This document shows, one piece after another, positions 1 to 9,000 of a DNA stretch of 64,000 nt; positions within the stretch are counted from its first letter, which is position 1; the number at the start of each line of letters is the position of its first letter. Under the pieces are notes generated by a model. That model was given only the letters and a program-made list of their open reading frames with translations. It had not been told where the DNA came from and searched no databases. A program made the position numbers and the translations under genes. The DNA comes from Pseudomonas sp. KBW05 (lineage in GTDB: Bacteria > Pseudomonadota > Gammaproteobacteria > Pseudomonadales > Pseudomonadaceae): the NCBI RefSeq assembly GCF_003852405.1, contig NZ_QAJM01000023.1, forward strand, positions 1 through 64,000, given 5' to 3'.

Positions 1-13
1 ATCTTTGACTGAC

Positions 14-61
14 ACACCGCATTCGCGAGCAAGCCCGCTCCCACACAAGCCCGCTCCCACA
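14..61. repeat. REP element with a 16-bp tandem duplication
   Basis: A REP arm of the family TTCGCGAGCAAGCCCGCTCC occupies about 22-45, and its last 16 bases are repeated exactly in tandem (30-45 and 46-61). It lies just downstream of the adaptor gene's stop. The partner arm, if any, would be outside the window. Confidence 0.8.
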
Positions 62-74
62 GTTGGATTTGCAT

Positions 75-1310
75 TTAATTTGAGATCTTCACGAAGCCAG
101 GCTTCAGGCCAAACACCTCAACCCCCTGCGGTGTTGCTTGCCCGGTCGTGACCTTGACCCGCTCCACCGGTTTGTCCATCGTCTCCCGATACTCCACCTC
201 GCCAGCGCTGATCGCTTGCGCCGGCACCACCATCGCCTGCGCATTGTTGTAGGTCACAATGGTCAACCGCGCACTCATCCCCAGCCGCACCCGCTGCAAC
301 TGCTGCGGCGTGAGTTGGGGAATCGACAGCGTCACCGGAAACTGTGCACTGCCCTGGCCGTCGCTGGTCATCGCCAAGCCGCTGACCACACTCACCGAAC
401 CGCTGAGCCGCTCGCCATCAAAGCCGTCCCCCAGCACTTCCACCGCCTGGCCCTGATGCAGTTGGTTGATGTCCAGCTCCGAGACCTTGGTGACGATTTT
501 CAGCCGCTCGATATTCGCCAGGCCAAACAGCACCTGGCCCTGGCTCACCTTGCTGCCCGCCTGCACCGGGGCGTTGCTGGCGCCTGCTTGCGGGGTGTTG
601 GCGCCGGGGGGCGGTACGACGATGCCGGAGAACGGCGCCTTGACCTCGCGGCCTTCCAGCAGTTGGCGCAGGGCGTCGTACTTGACCGTGGCGTTGGTCA
701 GTTCCATCTCGGCGATCTGCCGGTATTCGCCCTGGCCTTGGGCGATGGCCTGTTGCAGTTCGCTGCGCGCCGAAGCGAGGTCCAGTTGCTGCTGTTGGGT
801 CTGTTGCTTGAGGTCGTCCAATTCGTTGCGAGGGATGATGCCGCGCTGAAACAGGGTTTCGCTTTCGGTGAGCTTGCGCTGGGTGTTGCCAGCGCTCATC
901 TCGGCGGTGCGCAGGCTGCGGCGGGCGCGGCTGACGGCGGGGCCGTTGGCCCAATCCTGCATCTCTTGCACGGTGCGCCGTGCCTTGAGCTGGGCGGAAA
1001 GGGCGTCGCGCAGTTGCACTTCAAGGGTGGCCGGGTCCATGCGCAACAGCACCTGGCCGGCCTCGACCCGCTGGCCTTGCTCCACCAGGTTGGCCTGCAC
1101 ATTGCCGTCGAACGGCGCGGTTAGGGTGATGGTGGTGTCGGGCTCGATCTTGCCCACCAGACCGATCTGGTGCACCAGCGCGTCGGGTTGCACCGCCAGC
1201 CACTGTTCGCTGGAAGCTGGGCTTTGCGCCGGGCTGCGCAAGGCGAACCCGGCGACGGCCACCAGCAGGATCAACAGCGCGCCAATCAGGCGTTTGCGAT
1301 TAGTAGTCAT
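75..1310 (-). CDS. HlyD/MacA-type periplasmic adaptor of an ABC efflux pump
   Basis: A 411-residue membrane-fusion protein predicted to link an inner-membrane ABC transporter to a TolC channel. One N-terminal membrane anchor (about residues 8-24) is followed by a first biotinyl-lipoyl half (LTAPFDGNV, near 62), a long Gln/Glu-rich coiled-coil hairpin (about 100-215), the second lipoyl half (VKAPFSGIVVPP, near 222), a beta-barrel region and a membrane-proximal domain. It is the last gene of a four-gene minus-strand unit and overlaps the TolC-like gene by 11 bp, so translational coupling is likely. The family is clear. The substrate is unknown: no biosynthetic cluster is visible here, so antibiotic, lipopeptide or siderophore export cannot be told apart. 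Confidence 0.9.
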   Translation of the reverse strand: MTTNRKRLIGALLILLVAVAGFALRSPAQSPASSEQWLAVQPDALVHQIGLVGKIEPDTTITLTAPFDGNVQANLVEQGQRVEAGQVLLRMDPATLEVQLRDALSAQLKARRTVQEMQDWANGPAVSRARRSLRTAEMSAGNTQRKLTESETLFQRGIIPRNELDDLKQQTQQQQLDLASARSELQQAIAQGQGEYRQIAEMELTNATVKYDALRQLLEGREVKAPFSGIVVPPPGANTPQAGASNAPVQAGSKVSQGQVLFGLANIERLKIVTKVSELDINQLHQGQAVEVLGDGFDGERLSGSVSVVSGLAMTSDGQGSAQFPVTLSIPQLTPQQLQRVRLGMSARLTIVTYNNAQAMVVPAQAISAGEVEYRETMDKPVERVKVTTGQATPQGVEVFGLKPGFVKISN

Positions 1311-2763
1311 TGAGGGCGATTTCCCAGCTTTCCAGCGTCATGCCCAGGGTCAAGTCGAGTTGGGTCTGGGCGTTCAGATAAGCGATCAGCGCGTTGAGCT
1401 GGGCGTTTTCGGCGTTGCGCAAATCGCTCTCGAAACTCAGCACCTGGAAGTTGGTGGAGCGCCCGGCGCTGAGTTTTTCCCGTTCGATGTCGATCTTGCG
1501 CCGCGACAGCTCCACCGCGCGCTGGGAGATTTCATATTGGCGCCAGCGCGTGCCGAGGTCGCGCACCACATCGTTGACGTTGCGTTCCAGTTCCTGGCGC
1601 GCGTCGGTGATGCGGATCTCCTGGTCCTGCACATTCACCCGCGCGCGCACTTCGGCCTGGCGCGTGCTGATGTCGCCGATGGGGATCTGCACCTGCACGC
1701 CGGCGTAGCTGTTCCAGGTGCGGTTGTTGCCGCTGTCGTTGTCATTGTTGTAGGTGTCGCGCAGTTGGTTCGCGCCGGCCACCAGGTCCACTTGCCAGCG
1801 CCCGGAGTCCTTGGCGATCACCAGGTTGAGGTCGGCCTGCTGGCTGCCGAGCAGGGCGGCGAGGTATTCCGGTTGCTGGTTCTGCGCCAGGTTGAAGGCT
1901 TGGCGTTTATCGATCTGCATGGGCTTGGCCTCCAGGGCTTCGGTGGCGCGAATCGGCGTAGCCAGGTCCAGGGCGAGCAGGCGGAGCAGGGCCAGGCGGC
2001 TGCTGTCGAGCTGGTTCTGGGCTTCTTCGACGCCCAGTTGTTGGGTGGCGATATCGGCCTCGGTCTGCACGATTTCAAACTCGGCCATGCGCCCGGCGGC
2101 GATCAGCGCCTTGTTCACCTCCAGCAAGGTGCCTGAGCGTTTCAGCGCGTCCTGCACGATGCTCAGTTGTTCCTGGGCGCGCAGCAGTTCGCGGTAGGTG
2201 GCGATGATCTGGCTGATGGTTTGCGCCACGGTGGCCTTGAGGTTGAGGCGGTTGGCCTGCTCCGCCAGGCGCGACAGGCGCAGCGGCGCGGTGGTGGCGT
2301 CCCAGCCGGCGCCGCGCATCAGCGGCTGGATGATTGCCAGGTCGAGGCCGTCGCTGCGGTAGCGACCGGCACGGTCGGCGGTGTTCAGTTGTTGCGTCCA
2401 GCCCATGCTCAGGCGCGTGCCGTATTCGCCGAGCAGGCTGGTGGTCGGCGCGAGGTTGGCGTTGCGCGCGTTGTCGGCGCTGCCACGGGTGCCGCGGTAG
2501 TAGCTGTTGAGGGTGAGCTTGGGGTTGAAGGTGTCTTCGGCAACGCGCAGGTCGAACTTTTGCGCCACCCGTTGCAGGTACGCGCTGCGAATCGCCGGGT
2601 TATTGCGCAGGCCCAGGTACACCGCGTCGCCCAAGGTCACGCTGGTGACCTGGGCATTCAGCGAGACGCTGCGGCTGCTGCTAGGGGCCGAAGGGTTGAT
2701 CACGATGTCGGCGGCCGCGCACGGCAGGCTCAGCAGCGCCAGGAACAGCAGGCCTTTATTCAT
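1300..2763 (-). CDS. TolC-family outer-membrane efflux protein
   Basis: A 487-residue outer-membrane channel predicted to complete the tripartite pump with the neighbouring adaptor and MacB-like permease. The start at 2763 is chosen because it gives a proper signal peptide (MNKGLLFLALLSLPCAAA). The open frame continues upstream to 2907, but that part only reads antisense-like basic sequence inside the permease gene. Two OEP repeats are visible (about 40-235 and 255-480), rich in long amphipathic helices (for example EAQNQLDSSRLALLRLLALD). It overlaps the permease stop by 8 bp and the adaptor start by 11 bp. It is not close enough to E. coli TolC by eye to carry that symbol. Confidence 0.88.
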   Translation of the reverse strand: MNKGLLFLALLSLPCAAADIVINPSAPSSSRSVSLNAQVTSVTLGDAVYLGLRNNPAIRSAYLQRVAQKFDLRVAEDTFNPKLTLNSYYRGTRGSADNARNANLAPTTSLLGEYGTRLSMGWTQQLNTADRAGRYRSDGLDLAIIQPLMRGAGWDATTAPLRLSRLAEQANRLNLKATVAQTISQIIATYRELLRAQEQLSIVQDALKRSGTLLEVNKALIAAGRMAEFEIVQTEADIATQQLGVEEAQNQLDSSRLALLRLLALDLATPIRATEALEAKPMQIDKRQAFNLAQNQQPEYLAALLGSQQADLNLVIAKDSGRWQVDLVAGANQLRDTYNNDNDSGNNRTWNSYAGVQVQIPIGDISTRQAEVRARVNVQDQEIRITDARQELERNVNDVVRDLGTRWRQYEISQRAVELSRRKIDIEREKLSAGRSTNFQVLSFESDLRNAENAQLNALIAYLNAQTQLDLTLGMTLESWEIALNDY

Positions 2764-3961
2764 CGCGCAAGGCCTCCACCGGCTGCAACCGGGACGCCGA
2801 GACCGCTGGGTAGATGCCGAAGAACAGCCCCACCAGCAGCGTGCTGCCGACCCCGAGGGGCAGGGCGGCGGCTGCGAGGGTGAACGCCCAGCCCGACAGC
2901 CAGGCATAGAGCCAGGCGGCGGTCATGCCGAGTACCGCGCCGCAGGCGGCACCGACGGCGGTGAGGGTCACGGCTTCGAGCAGGAACAGGTTGCGGATAT
3001 CCCGCTGACGCGCGCCGAGGGCCATGCGGATACCGATCTCGCGGCGCCGTTCCGAGACGTTCATCAGCATCACGTTCATCACGCCGACGCCGCCGCCCAC
3101 CAGGGAAATCGCGCCGAGGGCCAGCAGCAGGTAGGCGAAGGTGCGGCTTTGCCGGGTCATGCCGTCGATCATTTGCTGGGGCACCTGGATGTCCACGCTG
3201 TGGTCGGTGAGTTGGCGTTGCAGGACGGCGCTGGCGGCGTTGGCCATGGCCTCCATGTCCTGGCCGGGGGCGGCGCGGATCACCACGTTGCCGATCTGCG
3301 GGTTGGCGTAGATGCGTTGCATGCCCTCGGCGGGGATAAACAACGATTCATCGCCCTGCACCGGCATCAACAGCGCGCGAGGCTGGCTGTGCAGGATGCC
3401 GACGATGAGGAACAGGTAGTCGTTGATGCGCAGCCGTTCCCCCAGTTTCAGCGGGTCGCCGGGTGTACTCAGGGCTTGGGCGAGTTGGCCGCCGATCACG
3501 GCGAAGGTTTCGTTGGCGTCGAAGTCCGACAGGAAGCGCCCTTCGCGCAGGCTCAGGCGCATGGCGTCCTGGATGTCCGGCGTGCTGCCGACGATGTTGG
3601 CGTTGGCGGTGCGGCCATGGAACACCACCGGCCCGCTGAACAGGCTGAGCGCGCCGATATGGGCGATGCCCGGCACAGCCTGGCGCACGGAGTCGAGGTC
3701 CAGGTGCTTGCGCATGGGGCTGCTGCTGCCGACCTTGGCCGGAAATTGCGCGACCAGGGTGTCGGTGCCCATGTCCTTGAAGATCAACGCCGCGTCCACC
3801 GCCGCGTTGTGACCGATATTGATGAGCGCCACCACCGAGGAGCTGCCGATGACGATGCCCAGCAGCGCCAGCAGCGAGCGTTTGCCCAGGGTGCGCAGGC
3901 TGACGAACGCTTCATGCAGCAGTTGGCTCAGGCTCTGCTCGACCCGCAGGCTCATGGGCAC
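2756..3961 (-). CDS. MacB-like ABC transporter permease (FtsX domain)
   Basis: A 401-residue permease without its own ATPase domain, unlike canonical fused MacB. It has an N-terminal membrane helix (SLLALLGIVIGSSSVVALIN, about 28-47), a large periplasmic MacB core domain (about 50-260) and three C-terminal helices of the FtsX type (about 272-296, 325-350 and 360-388). The motif SERRREIGIRMALGARQRDI after the second helix is typical of MacB/LolC permeases. It overlaps the ATPase gene by 10 bp, so the two half-transporters are probably made together. It likely couples ATP hydrolysis to substrate extrusion through the adaptor and channel encoded next. Confidence 0.9.
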   Translation of the reverse strand: MPMSLRVEQSLSQLLHEAFVSLRTLGKRSLLALLGIVIGSSSVVALINIGHNAAVDAALIFKDMGTDTLVAQFPAKVGSSSPMRKHLDLDSVRQAVPGIAHIGALSLFSGPVVFHGRTANANIVGSTPDIQDAMRLSLREGRFLSDFDANETFAVIGGQLAQALSTPGDPLKLGERLRINDYLFLIVGILHSQPRALLMPVQGDESLFIPAEGMQRIYANPQIGNVVIRAAPGQDMEAMANAASAVLQRQLTDHSVDIQVPQQMIDGMTRQSRTFAYLLLALGAISLVGGGVGVMNVMLMNVSERRREIGIRMALGARQRDIRNLFLLEAVTLTAVGAACGAVLGMTAAWLYAWLSGWAFTLAAAALPLGVGSTLLVGLFFGIYPAVSASRLQPVEALRDE

Positions 3962-4659
3962 GGGGCCTCTTGCACCGCGCCGTTGCGCACGAGGATCTGG
4001 CGGTCCAGGCGCGCAGCGATTTGCGCGTCGTGGGTGACGATAATCAAGGTCACGTGCTGCTCGCGGTTGAGGGCCAGGAGCAGGTCCATGATGTCCTGGG
4101 CGGTGCGGCTGTCGAGGTTGCCGGTGGGTTCGTCGGCGAGGATCACCGAGGGGTTGCCCACCAGCGCACGGGCGATGGCCACGCGTTGGCGCTGGCCGCC
4201 GGAGAGGTCGGCGGGGCGGTGGTGGGCGCGTTCGGCCAGGCCGACTTGTTCGAGCATGCGCAGGGCTTGCTCCACCGATTCGTGGCGCGAGATGCCGCGA
4301 TAACTCAGGGGCAGGGCCACATTGTCCAGCGCACTGAGGCGCGGCAGCAGGTTGAAGCTCTGGAACACAAAACCGATCTGCTGGTTGCGGATCGCCGCCA
4401 GCTCATCGGGGCTGGCGCTGAAGATATCGTGCCCGGCGAAGCGGTACTGGCCGCAGTTGGGCAAGTCCAGCAGGCCGAGGATATTGAGCAGGGTGCTTTT
4501 GCCGGAACCGGAGGCGCCGAGGATGCCGCAGCTGTCACCCCGGGCGATGGTCAGGCTGACGTCATTGAGAATGGACAGCTGTTGCCCGGCCAGCTGATAG
4601 CGCTTGCCGATGCCGTGCAGGGAGATCAAGCCTGGGTGCGCGGGGGTATCTGTCATCAT
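3952..4659 (-). CDS. ABC transporter ATP-binding protein (MacB/LolD type)
   Basis: A 235-residue cytoplasmic ATPase and first gene of the efflux unit. Visible motifs are Walker A GASGSGKST (48-56), Q-loop around VFQSFN (98-103), signature LSGGQ (152-156), Walker B VILADEPTGNLD (172-183) and the switch His in IVTHD. The PTGNLD box is characteristic of the LolD/MacB branch. The start at 4659 has GAAGG at normal spacing; an ATG one codon later is an alternative. The gene is divergent from a TetR regulator 357 bp away, which suggests local repression. Confidence 0.92.
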   Translation of the reverse strand: MMTDTPAHPGLISLHGIGKRYQLAGQQLSILNDVSLTIARGDSCGILGASGSGKSTLLNILGLLDLPNCGQYRFAGHDIFSASPDELAAIRNQQIGFVFQSFNLLPRLSALDNVALPLSYRGISRHESVEQALRMLEQVGLAERAHHRPADLSGGQRQRVAIARALVGNPSVILADEPTGNLDSRTAQDIMDLLLALNREQHVTLIIVTHDAQIAARLDRQILVRNGAVQEAPCP

Positions 4660-5016
4660 GACTACGCCTTCAGTCTCGCCGCTGCCGCCATGCCCCCGGT
4701 AAAGCCTTGTAACAAGTTCGGGAGCTGCCTGGTGCGCGTCACGGACTGGTTTTAGTTCTTGTTTTTAAAATATTGTTTGAATAGTAACTGCGTTCAACCT
4801 GCTTCGCCAGCCATCGATGTAGAGCGTTTTTACCCTTTGAAACGATTCATCTGAAGGGCATTCCGGGCCTGAAAAACCCCTCTGAGTAGCCGTCACAAGC
4901 CTATCCACAAGGGCTTTGGATAATATGGCGGTGTGTCACTACTTGCTTTCGGCCAGCCGCCCCGGTATAAAAAATCAAATTATTTTTTAAAACAATATTT
5001 CCGCCGTGGAACTCTT
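4660..5016. promoter_or_regulatory. Divergent promoter region of efflux operon and TetR gene
   Basis: This 357-bp gap must hold the start signals for both divergent units. Two AT-rich blocks are related: 4762-4778 and 4984-5000 each contain TTTTTAAAA (4762-4770 and 4984-4992). An 11-mer AAATATTGTTT (4768-4778) recurs inverted as AAACAATATTT (4990-5000), just before the regulator's ATG. These are plausible operators for the TetR protein, by inference only. No other gene is seen here. Confidence 0.45.
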
Positions 5017-5775
5017 ATGGTCGCGAAGAAACTCAGCGCTCCAAACGTTACCAAAACTCGATTGCTGGATGCGACTGAGGCCCTCTTCATCAAGTACGGA
5101 TACGACGCGGTTTTGTTGCGGCAGATTACCGAGCGCGCCCAGGTCAACCTGGCGGCGGTGAACTACCACTTCGGGGACAAGGATTCCCTGATGAAAACCC
5201 TGCTGATGCAGCGCCTGGAACCGCTCAACGAGCAGCGCCTGGAATTGCTGGCACGCTGTGAAGCCGAAGCCGACGGCCCCCTCGACTGCGACACCCTGCT
5301 CGGCGTGCTGTTTGCCCCGGCCATGGGCCTGGAGCGCAGCGACCCGGCCAGTGCCAATGGGGAAGGGCGCTCCTTCATCCGTTTCCTCGGCCGCGTCTAC
5401 AGCGACACCTCACCGTTTATCCAGGAATACCTGAAGGTGCATTACCAGCCGGTATTCCAGCGTTTCTTCGAAGCCTTCGCCCTGGCCCTGCCGGACTTGC
5501 CGCGCAACGAGCTGGGCGTGCGCCTGCAATTTGCCCTCAAGGCGATTTCCGGGGTGATGGCCGGTACCGAACTGCGCCTGCTGATGAATTCCATGAGCCT
5601 GGGCCGCCCGGCGACGGATGCCGAGGTGATGGCCAAGTTGATCACCCTGGTGTCGGCGGCGATTCGCGTGCCGCAGCAGAGTCCGGAGGCGGAAACTGCG
5701 TTGGCGCGGGTGCTGGATACCCAGCGTGCGATTCGTGAACACGCCGCGGCGCCTGCCGCCAAGGCTTCGCGTTAA
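5017..5775 (+). CDS. TetR/AcrR-family transcriptional regulator
   Basis: A 252-residue regulator with an N-terminal helix-turn-helix (about 12-60) ending in the typical recognition-helix sequence VNLAAVNYHFGDKDSLM. The C-terminal ligand/dimer domain resembles the PsrA-like branch of TetR proteins. The ATG at 5017 is preferred over the upstream in-frame ATG at 4933 because the HTH starts at the normal distance and the extra 28 residues lie in AT-rich promoter DNA. The Shine-Dalgarno is weak (GTGGA). Divergent placement next to an efflux operon is the classic arrangement for a repressor of that pump; the inducer is unknown. Confidence 0.9.
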   Translation: MVAKKLSAPNVTKTRLLDATEALFIKYGYDAVLLRQITERAQVNLAAVNYHFGDKDSLMKTLLMQRLEPLNEQRLELLARCEAEADGPLDCDTLLGVLFAPAMGLERSDPASANGEGRSFIRFLGRVYSDTSPFIQEYLKVHYQPVFQRFFEAFALALPDLPRNELGVRLQFALKAISGVMAGTELRLLMNSMSLGRPATDAEVMAKLITLVSAAIRVPQQSPEAETALARVLDTQRAIREHAAAPAAKASR

Positions 5776-5795
5776 GGCAAATCCGAGGCAAAAAA

Positions 5796-5818
5796 AAGCC
5801 CGCTGGGGCGGCGGGCTT
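5796..5818. terminator. Hairpin terminator after tetR-like gene
   Basis: Stem AAGCCCGC (5796-5803) / GCGGGCTT (5811-5818) with a 7-nt loop. The A-run lies on the left, so the uridine tract would be on the minus-strand transcript. On the plus strand it is a hairpin without a good U-tract. Confidence 0.6.
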
Positions 5819-5971
5819 GATATGCAACATTTGTAACGGATGAGGCTTCACACTACGACTGTGGATGTGAATAAAACGTGAAAAATATGTAGGGAAAGAT
5901 GTGAGCCCACACGGAAAACACCGATACCGCTTTCTCAAAGTGACCACGCAATGCAGTACCACTCGTCGTGA

Positions 5972-5987
5972 CTGTCAGTTCTGACAG
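5972..5987. promoter_or_regulatory. Perfect 16-bp palindrome CTGTCA-N4-TGACAG (copy 1)
   Basis: CTGTCAGTTCTGACAG lies 76 bp upstream of the 1235-residue protein gene. Its half-sites are identical to those of the palindrome at 10299-10314, ahead of the lipoprotein gene. The pattern also satisfies the CTGT-N8-ACAG frame of LexA boxes but lacks their AT-alternating core. It is probably an operator for an unidentified dimeric regulator. Confidence 0.5.
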
Positions 5988-6063
5988 GTAGACGCTAAGG
6001 CTCTCCAGGAGTCTGATTTCCTTGTCCCGTGGCCGTGAAGGCACCCGTTCAAGGAGTTCAATC

Positions 6064-9000
6064 ATGTCTAAAAGACCAGTGGTGCATTCGCATCTGCCTG
6101 TTTGCTGTCAGCCTTCCACGCGCGTCAATGATCTGGATCTGCCGATTTTTTCCAACCCGGTGTTAGGTGTCGTTGGGGCCGATAGAGGCCTTGGCGCACG
6201 TCATATTCAGCCCTATTTGCTCGTCACGCTCTCCCGGTGGACCGATTTAGGCATCGGCGATACTTTTGAGTTTTATGCGGGGAATAGCGTCATCCCACTG
6301 GCGTCGGACTTTGTCAGGCCTGGCGAGGAAACCAATAGCTCCTTCCGGCTTGTCATTGAAGAAGAACGGTTTCCGCTAGGCTTTACATTTCCAGTGTTTT
6401 CACGTGTTGTGCGAAATGGCCCCGGCACCCCTAGCACTTCGGACAATCTGACTGTTTTCGCCAAGGTGGCAAGGCCAGGTCTCGACGAGCAGCCTGGGCT
6501 GGGCTACCACGATAAACTGCAGCTGAGTTTGCCTGCTGACCTAGCAGGCCCTGATGCAGTCTTGACGCCAGAGCGTGCGGCGCTGGGCGTGAAGCTAACC
6601 ATCGATTACCCCGGCAAACGTGTGCGCGATAAGGTGTATCTGTACTGGGACACAATCTTGCAACTGGTGATATTTGAGCTCGACGACGATCACGCTTCAG
6701 GCGTGAAACCGATTGAGGTGGAAGTCGGCCCTGCGATCATTGGTACCGGCAGCGGGCTGATATCTATCCGCTATCAGGTTTTTGATGAGGTTGATAATCG
6801 CTCGGGGCATGTTGAACACTTTTCTCAAGCTGTGAACCTGCTAGCCGAGCTAGATCCGAGCCTGCTCGAACGCGCGTACTTCCAAGTCAACTTTATGGAC
6901 ACGACAACAGTCAACTATGACCAAGAGGCGGGAAGCAATTTCCGGGTTGAGGTTGTTGCTCCTCGTCGGCTGCCAGATGGAAGCTTGACGCCTGCGGGCG
7001 CTCGTATCGTAGTGACGTTGAGCTGTACCCGCGCCGATAGTTCCACCTTTACAGTGGAATTGCCCGATGCCTTGGTTAATCCGGGCCGGTCCAGTTTTTT
7101 CAATGTAGAGGAGGACATTATCAAACAGTTGGTCCGGGGCTCGATGAAGATTACCTGGCGGCTGGATTTCCCATTGGGTACATCATTAGCCACCTCCCAG
7201 TCGTTGACGGTCCTGATCTCCGGCACGATTGCGAATATGCCGGCCGTCAATGTGGTGGAGGCTTTGGGGGGAGTGGTAGACCCCAGCGAGCCTTACATCA
7301 CCATTGAGTATCCCAACCCGGCCTACAGCCCCTACGACCCCAGCAATCTTGTTACCCTATGTATGGAGGCTTTCTTGCCGGGCGGGGGGATTGTCTCCTA
7401 CGAAGTCTCTCACATCGCTGGCGCTCCACCGCCGCCAACGCGTTTCCGCACGGTCGCTAACGCCTTCTTTTCGCGGTTCATTGGATTGGGCCCTGTGAGG
7501 ATTTTCTATAAGGTCGACGATGGTGTAATCCGGCTGTTGGGGGCGGGCACACAGACCGTTCGCGAGTCCGAATCGACGTTTGTGGAGTTCGGCCCTCGTA
7601 TACCTGAAATGCCACGGCCGGAAATCGATAGGGTCGATGAAAACGACAACCTGGACCCGCGCGATCTGTTTGGTCAGCTCGATATCACACTGCCCTACCT
7701 CAGGACCTTCCCAGGCGACCGCTTTCAATGGCGCCTGATAGGAACTGCCCCGACCGGCAGTACTAACGGTGAAATCCCTCTCAGCGGAGCGACAGCGGGT
7801 CGACCGGTTGTATTTTCACTGGACCGGCGCTACGCCGATGTGAACGTTGATGGCCTCATTCGTCTGAGCTATTCGCTTATACCCGCAAATGGTAGCCGTA
7901 CGCTGCACTCTTACACACTCGAAGTGACTGTCGGCGAAGCCTTTAATTTGTTGATGCCGGACGTCGTTGAAGCCTCGAAAAATCCTGCCCACTTGACACC
8001 GGAAGCGGTCACGGCGGGTGCAACCATTCGTGTCACTTTCCCACAGATGCGTCTGTCCGATCGTATCAGAGCTTGCTGGAAAGGCATTCCCGATATCGGC
8101 AGTTACTGTGAAACCAAGGACGGTAACGCCGCGCAAGTGGTGGACTACACCGTCCCTCCGCAAGTGGTGGGTGCCAATATTGCGCCATTTGGCCAACAGA
8201 TCAGCGTGCAGTACTTCTTGTTGCGAAGCGGGCGGGAAACGCCATCGCCTATTCTGGACCTGTTGTTGCTCAATCTAACAACGCTGCCTATCCCGACTAT
8301 CGAGGGCATTGGAGATGTGCCGCTGCTGGAAATTGCAAAGTTGAACGGCACCGAACGCACGATTATCAATGTCTGGCCGTTCATCAATCGCTACCAGCGC
8401 ATTTGGCTGGAATACACCGGCACATATGCCAGTCCAGAAGCGCCCTACTTTGAGGCCACTTACACCAACAATCTGGTGACTGAGAATGGTGAGAGAGAAG
8501 GCATTTCTCCGCCAACCCCCGTGGACGAGTTGCGTAAACTCAAAGAGGGCTCAATATTGAGAATCAAGTCCTGGGTCAGTTTTGATCGGGGGAGTAGCAA
8601 AGCCAACGCGGTGCTGCTTCGCGAGCGGGATTACACTGTGAAGGCGCTGCCAAGTATCCTGCCGCATCCATTTATTGGCGGCACGATGGATGTCGATAAC
8701 GATGTAACTATTGCGCCTCTGCCCATTGAGCACAACACGACGGTGACCGTCGAGTACGTCGGAATGAGTGACAAGGACCGCATCACGCTGACGTGGGTGT
8801 ATGCCGATGGCACGCACTATGAGATACCCCTCGATGGCGTTTCGGGCGGACAGCTGGTGTTTAACTTGACCGCTGCCAAAGTGCTGCACCGCAGTGTGAA
8901 CAGCACAGTGCAGTTGCAATACTCGGTAAAACGAGAGGGTGTAACGGACCCGATTCCATCGAAAGTTCAGACCGTCAGGGTAAGCGCCATTCCGGCCGCC

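Noticed and set aside
2507-4303. 598-codon plus-strand frame across the efflux permease and ATPase genes
   Set aside because: Overlaps two genes with intact motifs; its own translation is low-complexity and resembles nothing.
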